NCBI GenBank assembly: GCA_026874595.1
Contig: CM049316.1
Span: forward strand, 65,827,176-65,891,175
Origin: Sipunculus nudus
Taxonomy: Eukaryota > Annelida > Sipuncula > Golfingiida > Sipunculidae
Reading direction: 5' to 3'
Length of the DNA: 64,000 bases
The notes beneath the pieces were generated by a model. That model did no database searches. It worked only from the letters and a program-made list of their open reading frames with translations, and was not told the origin of the DNA. Made by a program: the position numbers and the translations under genes. Every line of letters begins with the position of its first letter. Position 1 is the stretch's first letter. Of the stretch, positions 21,521 to 32,660 are shown in pieces.

Positions 21521-22182
21521 AGGCCTTTTTCCATGGCGCGTGTTTTAGGGGCAGTTTACGCGCGTAGTACGTGCGGCTTTTGTCTGCGCGGCGTATAAAA
21601 AATTCGCTCACACTACATTATGTAGTGGCGTTTTTGGGGTGACTTTTTACCGCGCGGACAAAGACCGCGCAGACAAAAATCGCTAGGTGAAGCGATTTTT
21701 ATACGCGTGGCTGCGCGGCTTTTATAGAGTTTGCTAGGGAATTCCTTAATGACGTCACAGGATTTTAGAATATCCCTTCCCGCGTTTGAGTGACTTCAAG
21801 AACGTGGCCATGAAGTTCAGCACTCACCAGTATGAAAAGCTGATAGAGCTGGTGAGGAACCGGCCATGCCTCTATGATTCGTCTCAGGGTCATACAAAGA
21901 CTTCCAGCTACAAAAAAAAACTCTGGAGAGACATAACTAAGATTATGGACGTGAAGGGAATGACCTGTACGTAAGTCCTATTAGGCCGATAAGTAGTCTC
22001 AACTGAAGGTGCCTTCCTGGATCCGCAATATCTTGAAAGTCTGCGTGTCCAGGCATGTTTTTCTTGTTTTTGATAAACGCCTCATGGAAATAGGTTATAA
22101 GCTCGACTTTTGAAACACGCGCTGCAAAATCACGCGCGGTAAAAGTACGCGCGGTAAAAACACGCGCCATGGAAAACGGGCT
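21521..22182. mobile_element. PIF/Harbinger derivative, 662 bp, TTA duplication
   Basis: The left end is AGGCCTTTTTCCATGGCGCG; the right end, reversed, is AGCCCGTTTTCCATGGCGCG. Both continue with TGTTTT and CGCG-rich sequence. TTA lies directly outside at 21518-21520 and 22183-22185. The interior has several CGCG-rich short inverted repeats and a MADF exon at 21786-21971. No DDE transposase is present, so it would depend on another copy. Confidence 0.85.
21786..21971 (+). pseudogene. MADF-domain first exon of a Harbinger element
   Basis: The frame begins at an ATG at 21786 (alternatively the ATG near 21810) and reads QYEKLIELVRNRPCLYDSS, the N-terminal signature of MADF/Myb-SANT-like DNA-binding domains (E/KLI.LVR..PCLYD), then LWRDITKIMDV. 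The frame meets a consensus 5' splice site (GTAAGT) at about 21972-21977, as expected for exon 1. The remaining MADF part (usually ..C..RW..LR..Y) is absent. Autonomous Harbinger elements encode such a DNA-binding partner beside the transposase. Only this exon survives, so it cannot make a full domain. Confidence 0.7.
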
Positions 22183-22277
22183 TTAGTAGGGAGAATATAG
22201 ATTTCGGTAACTATGTCAAGGGACTGTTCGTAAGTGTCCGTAAATAAGAGATGCCCTTAGCAAAGAGAGGTTCCACT

Positions 22278-22279
<2 letters not shown>

Positions 22280-22338
<59 letters not shown>
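22280..22338. repeat. (TA)n microsatellite
   Basis: About 29 TA repeats directly following the right end of the pogo-like MITE. Confidence 0.95.
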
Positions 22339-22339
<1 letters not shown>

Positions 22340-22340
<1 letters not shown>

Positions 22341-23545
22341 CCAGTAATAGTCATATATTTTAATTTTATCAAAGAATCTGAGTAATTTATTAACCTTTAA
22401 AAGTCAATTTTATTTTCCTTTAAGCCTGGAACAAAATTTATATCTCACCAGACATCTTTTTTAGAGTATTTTAACAAGAAAAGCACTCTCCAAACCAGAA
22501 GGAATTGTACTAAATATAAATAAGTAATTCTATCTCATAGTATAATATTTCAACGATGCGAGTTCATATCTTTCAATAAATGTCAACAGATGTGATAAAA
22601 TATCTAAGCGTCCGTCATCTGGTATAATGTCGCATGGTGGAGCGGGGTTCACTCGCCGGAGTGGTTGCTATGTACGAAAATTCCGGGTGCATTTCTTATT
22701 GGGTTTTTTTTTCAGCATCCTCGTTTTGTAGAAACAGAGGGTAATAAATCTGCTCTTCTCCTGATGAACAATATAAATCAGGCATTTGCAAATGAATAGA
22801 TTCTCAATAAAAGATCTTCGCTTGAATTATTCAATATATTTCTCTCTGGTGAGCGATGTTTTATTATTTCTGTAACCTGCAAAACGGAATTGGTTGTCTC
22901 GCTGCCAAGTAAAAATATCTGAACCAACATAATTTCTTATTTGTTTGTCTCTTTTACAGCAGCAGGGATGCAGGTTTCATCTTTGACATTACTCGTGCAG
23001 TTACTTTGAATTTGTCGCCACCTACTCAACTCATGCAACTGAATTCCACTGTTTTGCGTATACTTCATTTTATATACCACAATATACCAGGCTCTTTGAC
23101 AAGTGCAGCGTATAATAAATATTATGAGTTATAAAGCTCTATATTGCAATAGCGGATATATGGTACCATAAGATTGAGCTTGCACTATCCTTAAGATAAA
23201 ACACACTAATTGATAACTCCAGGTCAAAGCAAATTAAATATTTTACCATTTCATTCGAGGTGAAATGTACTGTGGATTTCATTAAATACATTGTTAAGAT
23301 GCTTAGTCCCGTCTTATAAGAAACCTTGTTGTATTATGTTCGTGAAATTGTGGCTTGTTATCAAAAAGATGCTGAAAGAATGAGCCACACTTAAGTAATC
23401 TGAACATGAGTGAACTACCCTAATACATGTCTATAAACTGTGCTATATTTGTTTAATTTCTGTCTAAATTATAAATATTGTGCTATCCTTGAATCATTCA
23501 TACTTTTAAAATTGACTGGCTGTCAGCATTTATATTTTTATATAC
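22340..23545. other. Non-coding stretch
   Basis: AT-rich, without repeat partners in the window or protein-like frames. Confidence 0.5.
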
Positions 23546-23546
23546 A

Positions 23547-24230
23547 TGCCCCCATGGGACATCCAAAAACATTAGAAGTAAAAATATGCACTATTTCAGA
23601 ACAACGATTCCAGATGTTTTCAGATTTGACCTTCAAGATCAAGGCCAAGGTCACAAGTTTTCCAAATCCTCCGAGATTTTGGCAGAAAAAACTGATGTGT
23701 CAAATTTGAAGAAAAAAAATATCAGTACTTGCAAAGTTATGGGGGTCATATTAATCCTAGAATTGCACGGATTTGACCCTGAAGATCAAGATCAATGTCA
23801 CCAGTACCCAAATTATTCCGAGAAGTCAGTAGAAAAAAATGTGATGAATCTGAGGGAAAAATACCCAATACTCATAATAGTTATAATGGTCACAAGAAAA
23901 TAACCATAATTCGGCTTATTTGGCCTTAAAGATCCTGGTCAAGGTCGCCAGTGTTCGAACTCGCCCATGAACTTGATTGAAACCAGTCGTGTACCAAATT
24001 GATGACAAAATGTGAAATACTTCAAAAGTTATGGGGTTCACAAAATTTTACATTTCAGGAGATTTGACCGTGAAGATATAGGTCAAGGTCACCGTTTTTT
24101 TTAACTCCTCGGAGATTTTGGTAGAAGGGATATGTGTTAAAAATTTCGGAGGAAAACATGCAGCCTTTTAAAAGTTATCGCATTCACAAGATATCCTGCA
24201 AACGACCGACGACGATATATCAGTCCAAAT
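23547..24230 (+). repeat. Array of ~146-bp units with GACC...AAGGTCA core
   Basis: Four units with a conserved box (GATTTGACCTTCAAGATCAA, then ..CAAGGTCACC) start at 23623, 23770, 23917 and 24061, i.e. 147, 147 and 144 bp apart. Each also has a TTCCGAGAtTTTGG(C/T)AGAA block and AAAGTTATGGGG. The start (CATGCCCCCATGGGACATCC) and end (CGACCGACGACGATA) resemble minisatellite-bearing elements of molluscs. The frames 23440-23709 and 23586-23903 lie in the array and are not genes. Confidence 0.7.
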
Positions 24231-24489
24231 ATTTGAATGTCTCTTTTTACAACAAAGCGGCCAAATAACGTCTTTTTCTAATTTGTTTTTAAATAATATT
24301 TTGGTGAAGGTAACCGCCTCAATTTTTTTATGCTGACTAATCTAATTCTTAACTTAAGTATGTACATCTGCAGAGTTTTCATTTTGGTTTGGGACTACTT
24401 GACAGGGCGGTGGCACTCGCTTCCTATAATTTCTCATATTTTGTATCCTGGTGTCACCAAAGCCCGAAATCTACCGCACCTGTGGGTCC

Positions 24490-24712
24490 TTAGGTGTGCA
24501 ATCAACCACATTGCTTGGTCATAACACCGAGGATCCACACAAAGACGCACCCGTTTGTGAGTGATACACGGCTGTGGGACACAGCCTTACCATTAAGCCT
24601 GCAGAGCGCTCACCCTGGGTGGGGGCCGACCTCACGACCTCACGGCTGAGATTCGAACCCACTGTCTCCCGGCTTTCAGTCCTGCGTTGTACCCCTGAGC
24701 TACAGAAGCCGG
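24490..24712 (-). repeat. tRNA-derived SINE family S1, copy 2
   Basis: The minus-strand head GGCTTCTGTAGCTCAGGGGT (A box) has a good B box (GGGTTCGAATC), then GTCGGCCC, AGGCTTAATGG, TCACTCACAAACG and GTGGATCCTC, as in the copy at 14665. The head is better preserved here than in copy 1. The 24632-24838 minus frame is a by-product. Confidence 0.82.
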
Positions 24713-24719
24713 TGGTACG

Positions 24720-27700
24720 CAGGTACGTTTTCTTCTGATGTACTCACCGAATTTGGCTCTCCTTTGACACGCATTCTCAGGGATCATTGCACTAAATCCC
24801 TGACACTGGAAACAGCTCTCACTATTCCACACGAACATCGATAAGTTCCCCCTTCAGAAATGTTTTTCCACTTAGGCAAGTGCATACAAAAGCCGTTTAT
24901 CCAGAGTAAATGCAGGTACATGCGCAAATGTTCAGCTCTTTCTGATAATACTCCTTGCAACGCCAGTTACGTCAGGAATCTTTTCTGCACACTTCATTGT
25001 GTTTGACTAACTAAGGCAGGTATATTGGCTTAATCCAGGCAAAGCCAAGGTTTTATGAATTATCACGCAAATAGTCATCAAAATAAATACACAGTAAGCC
25101 ATGCCAATTATTGTTCTACGGACTATTTTTCCAAATTCTGGGACAAGCGGGCGATTTTTCTCCTTTTTTCTTTTCGAATTTACCGGTTCAGACCGCGTAC
25201 GTGGAATTTTGTCAGCTACTGGGAAGGACACACACATATGTTACAACTCAATGAATGGTACATATAAACCACAGTAAGTTTAATCCTTTTGATATGACAC
25301 CATCATGAAAGAAAACTTTGCATTTTAATACACGTTATGATATATTTGAAGGGACTGCGGTAAGACCACCAATTATTAGTAATACTACCGTGAACTTGAT
25401 TTCTGGATCAGCGGGTCCGTAATTTTTTTTTTTTGGTGAATGGATTATATCAGGTGTCGATTTGTCTGACCCAAATAAAAACGGTTGATAAAAATGTGCT
25501 GTTTAACATATCCCATTTCAGTATTGGTCACAGATTCTTTAATAGAAACTTATGTGTCTGGCTCTTTAATCGGACAACTCTTATTCCTGATACTGTGAAA
25601 TATCCCCCCAGGCTTTTGTTTCGTGAGTATATCCTAAAATGTTTAGTTTAATGATAAATTTCCTGGAACCAAAGGGTGATCCGGATCACCTCAACCATTT
25701 AAGCAATTATTCCTTGTATCATTCTGAGCTATCCCGAAAAAAAAATCATCAGAATGCGTTAATAATTGTCTTAGTATATGTTTTTTATCGGTCTTGATAT
25801 CAGTCTTGGCCCACAATAATTTACTCTGAACTACATCTTGGATCAACTCTATGATATTGTTTCCGTATTATACTGAAAATAGAGCATAAAGTATTAGTAT
25901 ATTCCCTTTAAAGAGTCCTCTCTTTGCATTGGAGACATTGACATAACCAACGTAATGAAGCGTTTGTGTGTTTTATTTATAAATGCATTTCCAGCGAAAA
26001 AAATGGCAAATGGCATTTTACTTTGCAGCCATAGTGGTGATTCAGATAATCTTATGTAGCGCTAGTTAATTCAATTTTTTAAAAATTCAAACCACATTAA
26101 CATGACTAAAGAAACCCGATCAAAACTAAAAAGGCTCTTTCACCGGCAGCCAGAGTACAAACTGTCGAGGGAACCTGTTTAAATTTTGTTGCTTTCTCCT
26201 TTTTTTCTGGTAAATGAATTAAGACATTTCCTTTGATATTCCAAGACCCTCTGGGTACTTCTAAAATCACAAGTATGACTTATTTATCTGATGTACACTA
26301 TATGAGGCTCCTATACTGTAATGGAACAAAAATAATACAAAGGTACCTAAACATCTAATGGGCGTCTCAGGGAGTCGCGCCACGGCTTTGAGCGACCGAT
26401 AGTCATTAGGCTCCTTAATAGGCATTAACGAAAAAAACAATAAGGTCACATTTTATATATATTTATCTACACCCTGCACTTAACCTTACCACCAAAAAAA
26501 ACCCCATTACCAGAGCATTTAACCATTGACTTGGCTTCTAGTGTCGGAAGAAGAATAGAAAAGACATTCCATATATCCCTTTATATTCATTGTTTCTCGT
26601 TTTTAATTTTTCCTGTTACATATTAAGTAATATCATGCCTTGTTTACATGATATATTTTTGGACTTTTCTCTCCGTTTCTGTTCAGGTCAAACCAGTTTT
26701 CAGGTATGCATCTGTCATAAAGTGAACGTTTCGTAATACCCTAATTTGACTAAACACTTTTCATTTAAATCGGGATTTAATCAGCCTGGCCGCCATTGCC
26801 CCGCTCCTTCACGCTAGTGTCTGTTATCGAAGCCAAAGTCACTGATTTATCTCCGTTCAAAAGCAGGTGGCGTCCAGATTTAGGTATGCGTCTGGCGTAT
26901 ACATCGTCGCACGTTTCCTGGTACCGTTGTACGTTTATAGTACATTGGTCTGGAACTTCCGCCGGAAATGACGGTCAGCGACATTTTGAGTCGTATCGAC
27001 GAAATTACGACAACCGTTCACCGGTCTACTTAACGTTAATAGGCCAGGCACGACACCAGTAAGGGCAAGCCGTCAATACAGTTGTTGCAGCTCCTGCCGT
27101 TTATCACGTACACAAAAGGCCATATTTGATGCTATCCTGAACCTCAGAGCTTTGTCAATATTCACCATAATCACAATTTTAGCGGCTTTCATATGTTATT
27201 GTTCTGTTTATGGATCGTAATCATGTCATGAAATAGAAAAAAAAATATGGGTAAACCATATATCTGTTGTATATTATAGGACAAAATGTATTTGTAAATG
27301 TATTTGTACGTGACAAAATTTAAATGGACTTGGACTTGATGCATTTGCATATCATTGCACTCAACTGAAAGAAAGATAAGCGCGAATATAAAAGGCAACT
27401 GTTAGATTTCAAACCTCCTTTGGGAAAAAATAAAAATTAAACGCATTGTTTCTTCCAAGGAACTCATTCCTTTATGGATGTGCATCATTCAAATTTCAAA
27501 CTTGTTCCATTCTAGTTCATTTGCGCTAGGCCTGAGACGACATAAGTATTGCTTAAACAGAATGAAGAAGGAATTTTCATTACTCTGAGCTCGAACACAA
27601 ACATAACTAAATACAAAATGAAAAATTCTATCAGGACAAATATTATGTTATGTATATATATCGTAGTCCTGTTTGATGCTCTTCAATTGAACCGCTGACG

Positions 27701-29310
27701 TAAAATTTGTGGCGCATCTATCCGATTCAATATTTCACTGATTACTGTGTATTTAATTTATTTCAAATAAAATAATAATATTTAACATTAAAAAAACTTG
27801 CAAAAACAAGAACATCAGTATTCAAAGTAGATTGTAGAGACAAACACACATTGCAAATGCCGACTGAAAGTTTATACTTGTAAAAACATATTAAATTTCG
27901 CCGTCGGATACAATGTTTTACCATGAGCGTTAACCAATCTGTTTTTCAATCGATGTTATATTCAATGCCAATCGGTACCCTGCAGTAATTACCTTAAAAA
28001 CCCTTCGTAAAGAAAGTAAAAATTTATTGTTTTCGTTGAGGACCTTCACGCACGTTTAATGGACAACGATATGTAAATATGTAAGAATGGACGTCGCTCT
28101 TGAACTTTCATCAAATTTAACCAAATTCAGTGCCACAGATGACGAATAAAGAATGTGACCCGCAGCATATATGAAAACCTAGCGCTTAATTTAATATCAG
28201 ATGTTTCTCTTTCCCAGAATATTTTAAGAAATAAAACATGCTTTTATTCACTCCAATTTCATCTATATTTACCTATTTCAGTATTGTTTTACAGACAGGT
28301 AGATACAATAATTATTCTTTTTCTAATACGTTGTTGCCTTAAATTTCCCGCCTTTTGGTATGCATTGTCCCGTCAATTGAATTGGTAACTGCGTTTTTAT
28401 GCATCTGGTATCAAATGGGTTTCTGCCCTTCCCGACTACCTGAACTACTTTTGAGACTGCAGCATTACGTAGCTGATTTCTATGGGTATTTTCCAGAGTT
28501 TTACGAGTTTTGCACTGTCGGTTGGGCCTGGTAATTCCTGTGCTTGCGCAGTACACAGGGAACTCCGGAACTATGACGTCAGCTTTATTGGTAATTGCGT
28601 CATTAGGTAGTTGATACAAAAGGTAATCAGGCGTCCGCCTTTCAGCTGGATTCTCAGAGTGATAAAACATCTAAATATAGAGCTTCAAAAGTCAAGGCGT
28701 GATTGAATGGTATTTGAATGTGGGTACAAAGATTTACGAGAGCATCATTTAACGACTCCCGCGCCCCTGTCATAAACTATTTAGGTTTCCAATCAAACCC
28801 CCGGCGTCAAAGAATCAAGGAACAAAACATTACTTATTGTAATTTTAGTCAGGAATTGGATGTTTTCCGACTGATTTCAATCTGAAATTTTCTAGGGCCA
28901 GTGGACCAAATGATAAAGGTACAAATAAGCTAGTAACCTTTACTTCTCTGTCCTTTAACTCATGTCCCTACATAGAGGAAATTGGAAGATACGCTCTGTA
29001 GATATATGTAACGCTGCAGCATATCAGCATGATAATGCAAGGTAGATTGGGTATTTGCAATGCGGCGCTGAACATTGTGTGAAGGTTATCACGGGGCGTA
29101 GTGGCCTGATAGGCTTCACCAAGCCAACTGATAGTCTTGTCATCTCCTTGGCTGAGCACGTGCATCGCCAGGACGACATCAGCTGCCTAGATCCAGGTCC
29201 GTAGATTGCTTCTGTTAACACATCACTTTTGAATATTCGAGTTTTATTTGCACATGTCCGGGTGATTAGGGCTTTGGATTATACAGAAGAAGAGGTCCCA
29301 TTTTAGAGTA
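24720..29310. other. Non-coding stretch, few features
   Basis: AT-rich. Open frames at 26796-27062 (plus, 88 codons, in a CG-richer patch) and 28323-28670 (minus, 115 codons) have mixed composition but no recognised motif, start context or splice structure, and are not called. No repeats matching elsewhere in the window were found. Confidence 0.45.
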
Positions 29311-29319
29311 CCACCAGAA

Positions 29320-29440
29320 CCTCAAAGGCAATATGGTGAACTCTCGATAAAGCTTAAAAGATTTCTCTATTCTCATAATGACAAGTGACCACTTTTCGAT
29401 CATTCCTAGCCTCGTGCATTAAAACTAAAATGCCTTCATA
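29320..29440 (+). repeat. SINE family S2 body, degenerate copy
   Basis: GGCAATATGGTGAACTCTCG...AAAG...AGATTTCTCT...AATGACAAGT...CGTGCATTAAAAC parallels the body at 32409-32520 (GGCATAATGGTGAAATCTCG...AGAGATTCGCT...CGTGCATATAAAAC). Upstream, a weak GATTAGGGCTTTGGATT could be a decayed tRNA head. Confidence 0.5.
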
Positions 29441-29449
29441 ATAAAATAT

Positions 29450-32320
29450 CTCCTTTGTCGTATTTTTTTTGCCTTCATCCCCATTCAATAGATAGCCCTT
29501 TATCTTATCCTTTATACATTTATTTTTACATATTTGAAAGAACATCTATCTTTTTAATTGGGAACTCTGACACTGTCTTTTGAGGTTTTCAGTAAAGCCC
29601 AACACTTTCTTCTGCACCTATAGCCCGTTCCACTACCCTTTCCCACCTGTTTTGTTTGCGTTTATTTTAGGTTATATATAATTTATTTAACGGACTGGTT
29701 GACTTGTATTTTATATATCCGTGATTCATGGAGGCTCTAATAAGTGACCATAATTTGTCCTTCAGGGGTATGGTTATATAATATGTGTGACGTAACAATG
29801 AAGCGCGTGCACGAGGAGAATAAAAGCCTCCCTGTAAAGAGAGGTCGACAGTTCTTAACATTGGTTCCGTAGTTATATGTGCCTCTTTTGAACGTTAAGT
29901 CTACAATGACGTCTTCACTTGTCTTTGCCATTTGATGAGTTTGTTATAAGATACCGCTACAGAATAGATTAGTTTCTCTTAAATTGGTTTTAATCGATTA
30001 CAGGAAAATGAAAATGAGGTAAGTTATTATTTCCAAAATGATTTATTAGATATGCTCTTCTTCCTGTCTTATTTGACTTGCCACAAATAATTGGGAAGAA
30101 AGGTTGGATGGTGGTTGAACGGACTATATTCAGCATTCATCGTATGTAGCTTGAAAAGGATGGATGGCTACGAACGTGACAAACTACGTACGTGAGAGAT
30201 CTTCAGCTATCGTAACAAAGAGCCCTTGAGAAAAAAAATGAACCTACTTTAAGACTTTGTATTACAAGATTACTGTATAAATATTAAAAAATAAGGCGAC
30301 CTATGATTTCAAGTATGAAATTTCTATATTCTTCATGAACTTTATGAACAAATATGACAATATGGATATATAATCTGCAGCATTCAATTTTTTTCAAAGA
30401 CCATAATTAGATTATCTTATTATGCCATTGTACGGCATCTAATGCATTTGGAGGAAAATCCCCATAAATACTCAAAACAATAATGCTTATTATCCAAAAA
30501 GCAAACTGTTCAGTGAATGCCTATGTAGTACATTTTCACAAAGGTAAGCAGGACGTGTAACTTATTTTTAATTAAATTGATGCTAAATGCTGTCTCATAC
30601 CTTTCATTGCATTTAGTCTGCAGTCATTTCAAGTGGGCCAAAAGCTTATTATCTTAGACTCTAATGAAAAAGAAAGAAAACACAAGATCCGGCCTCATAA
30701 GAGCACAAAAACGGAGCCCTGATTGTATGATAATGTGAATTATATCATCACGGAAATTTTCTCATGGATATGATATAGCTGTAGACTGGATCTTTTCTTT
30801 TTATTCTATATGTTATATTCTGTTTTCTCCCTAACATCAAAGACGGGGACAAGTCTATTATACCTGTGACATCAGTAAACACTCATATATTTCATCTTAA
30901 CATGAACAATACTCCCGAGAGATGGCGGGAAAAGTAAAGCTTATGAATCAGGAATTATGGTTTAACAACCTTCGACCGAACTGCGAGTTTAATCATTCCT
31001 TTTACCGGGTACGTAAGTTCTTGAACAAATAATCTTTATAATAAACATTCTAATTAAAGCAAAAACACATCTGATGATTATGAAAAGCCTTAATGACAAA
31101 TATAATCAAAGCAGCATCCATGCATATGATATCCTTTCAATTATCACATCATAAAAGCAAAACAATAACAAAAAAGTTAATAAATACAATAATTCTTACA
31201 AGCTATTATTTCATATAATCTTCAAAGATTAACATACCTTTGAGTAACTCTCCTTTGAGTTAGATAAAATAAAGTTCCTTTTTTGGTTCCTTCTGTTCTC
31301 TAAATCCTGTTGAAGAGCCACGTTTTCTTTCATTTGACGCTTAGTTTAAGTCAAAAGTTTTAAAGTCAAAAACTGCTGCAGGGTGGTCCAAACGTGATGA
31401 AAAATAAATAAATATATAGTACCCAAGCGTTATTGATATTTTTTCGAGTACTTCTGCAAAATGTTCACGGGAAGTAGATTTTGAGTTACACCAAAACTCA
31501 GAATGACGGGGAAGATAAAAAGGATTAATTAGATCATAGTAAAACTAAATGCTAACACCTGCATAATTGATTCCATCTCTGTTTGTGCAAATATGTTCAA
31601 TGTGTAACCATAGAAAGAAAACAATTGGACACCCGAGGGTCTGAATGATGTTATATGTTCAGTGCTACATAAACATATATTTACTTTCGACAGAATCGGG
31701 GAAAATCATGGAAACATGTACTTGCACCTTTTCAGAGGAATCTCCCCATTTTATTTATCCAATTTTTGAATGCATGTGATGATACTAATGAAGGAGGGCC
31801 ACGTGTATGACGCATCTTCACTGATTAAAGTACGTTGTAAACACGTTATTCTTTGATTTTTATTACTCTCTTGAAATGTGACAGGCCATAAGTTGATAGG
31901 GGTAGGCTAGGAGGATGTCGTCAAACTTCATTTAACGTTAAAGTAACATGTATGTGAGCCCAGCCTCGACGCTTGGCAATGTGAATAAGCTCCTCAGGTG
32001 CAGTCCTAAATAGATAAAAAACCCTCTTTTGGGTGATTCCAGATAAGGAGCCTTTTGTATAAGTGTACAAGTCCTCGAGAAAGTATGGTTACTGTTTAAA
32101 TGCGGCTTGATGTATTCATCCTAAAAGGAAGAATCGTAGAAATATTTTTTCAGATAGTATTTCTTTCAAAAAACTTCATTTAAATTCCCGCCAAAAGATT
32201 TTCTTTTCATAATTCTAATGGGCTCATGTTACACAATATAACAATATCCTCACGCTTGTTGTTTGCTTATCTCCTTGTTTTTTCTCTACCATAATATAGT
32301 ATTAAAAAATAAGTTTCACA
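29450..32320. other. Non-coding stretch
   Basis: AT-rich sequence with no repeat partner in the window and only short frames of no distinct character. Confidence 0.5.
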
Positions 32321-32328
32321 CAAAGTTT

Positions 32329-32520
32329 GGGGAAGGAAGTAGCCTAGTGGTATAGGCATTGGACTTCGGAGTTCAAGGTCCCTGGTTCGAACCCCACCGG
32401 TGCGTCAATGGCATAATGGTGAAATCTCGTTAAAGAACCTCAGAGATTCGCTGTAATGTCTTAACGACAGGTTATTATTTCTGGATAATTCCTCTCCCCG
32501 TGCATATAAAACCTGAAATC
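32329..32520 (+). repeat. tRNA-derived SINE family S2
   Basis: The head has an A box (AGCCTAGTGGTATAGGC) and a consensus B box (GGTTCGAACCC), spaced about 34 bp apart, then a body (GGCATAATGGTGAAATCTCG...). Related body sequence occurs at 29320-29440. The acceptor ends do not pair convincingly, so this is a SINE head and not a tRNA gene. Confidence 0.72.
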
Positions 32521-32587
32521 CAGAAATGGAACTCAAGTCTACAATTCTAATTATTAATCTATTTAATTTCCAATACATGTGTATAAA

Positions 32588-32660
32588 TATTGTTCTTTGA
32601 ATTTCAGGGGGGGGGATGTTTACATTGATATATCCCCCCCCCCCCATGCCCCCCTGTTTT
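32588..32660. repeat. G-run/C-run foldback fragment of MITE family E
   Basis: GGGGGGGGGATGTTTACATT...ATATCCCCCCCC pairs a G run with a C run. The GGATGTTTA.ATT...AT.TA/CCC core resembles 61256-61296. It is a small remnant of the G-rich family. Confidence 0.4.

Larger units (their letters stand above)
21454..22279. mobile_element. pogo/mariner-like MITE interrupted by a Harbinger derivative
   Basis: The left end reads GCAGAACCTCCCAATTACGGACAC. The right end, reversed, reads AGTGGAACCTCTCTTTGC and then ATTTACGGACACTTACG. GAACCTC followed by ACGGACAC is the familiar end structure of pogo/Tigger-like miniature elements. Both ends abut (TA)n, in keeping with a TA target. The two halves (21454-21517 and 22186-22279) are split by the 662-bp Harbinger derivative. 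The ends are imperfect, so this copy is old. Confidence 0.6.

Noticed and set aside
26796-27062. 88-codon plus-strand frame in a CG-richer patch
   Set aside because: No recognised motif, no repeat partner and no convincing splice or promoter context; it could be a chance frame.
28323-28670. 115-codon minus-strand frame
   Set aside because: Composition is ordinary but there is no motif, and the opposite strand and neighbouring phases are equally open.
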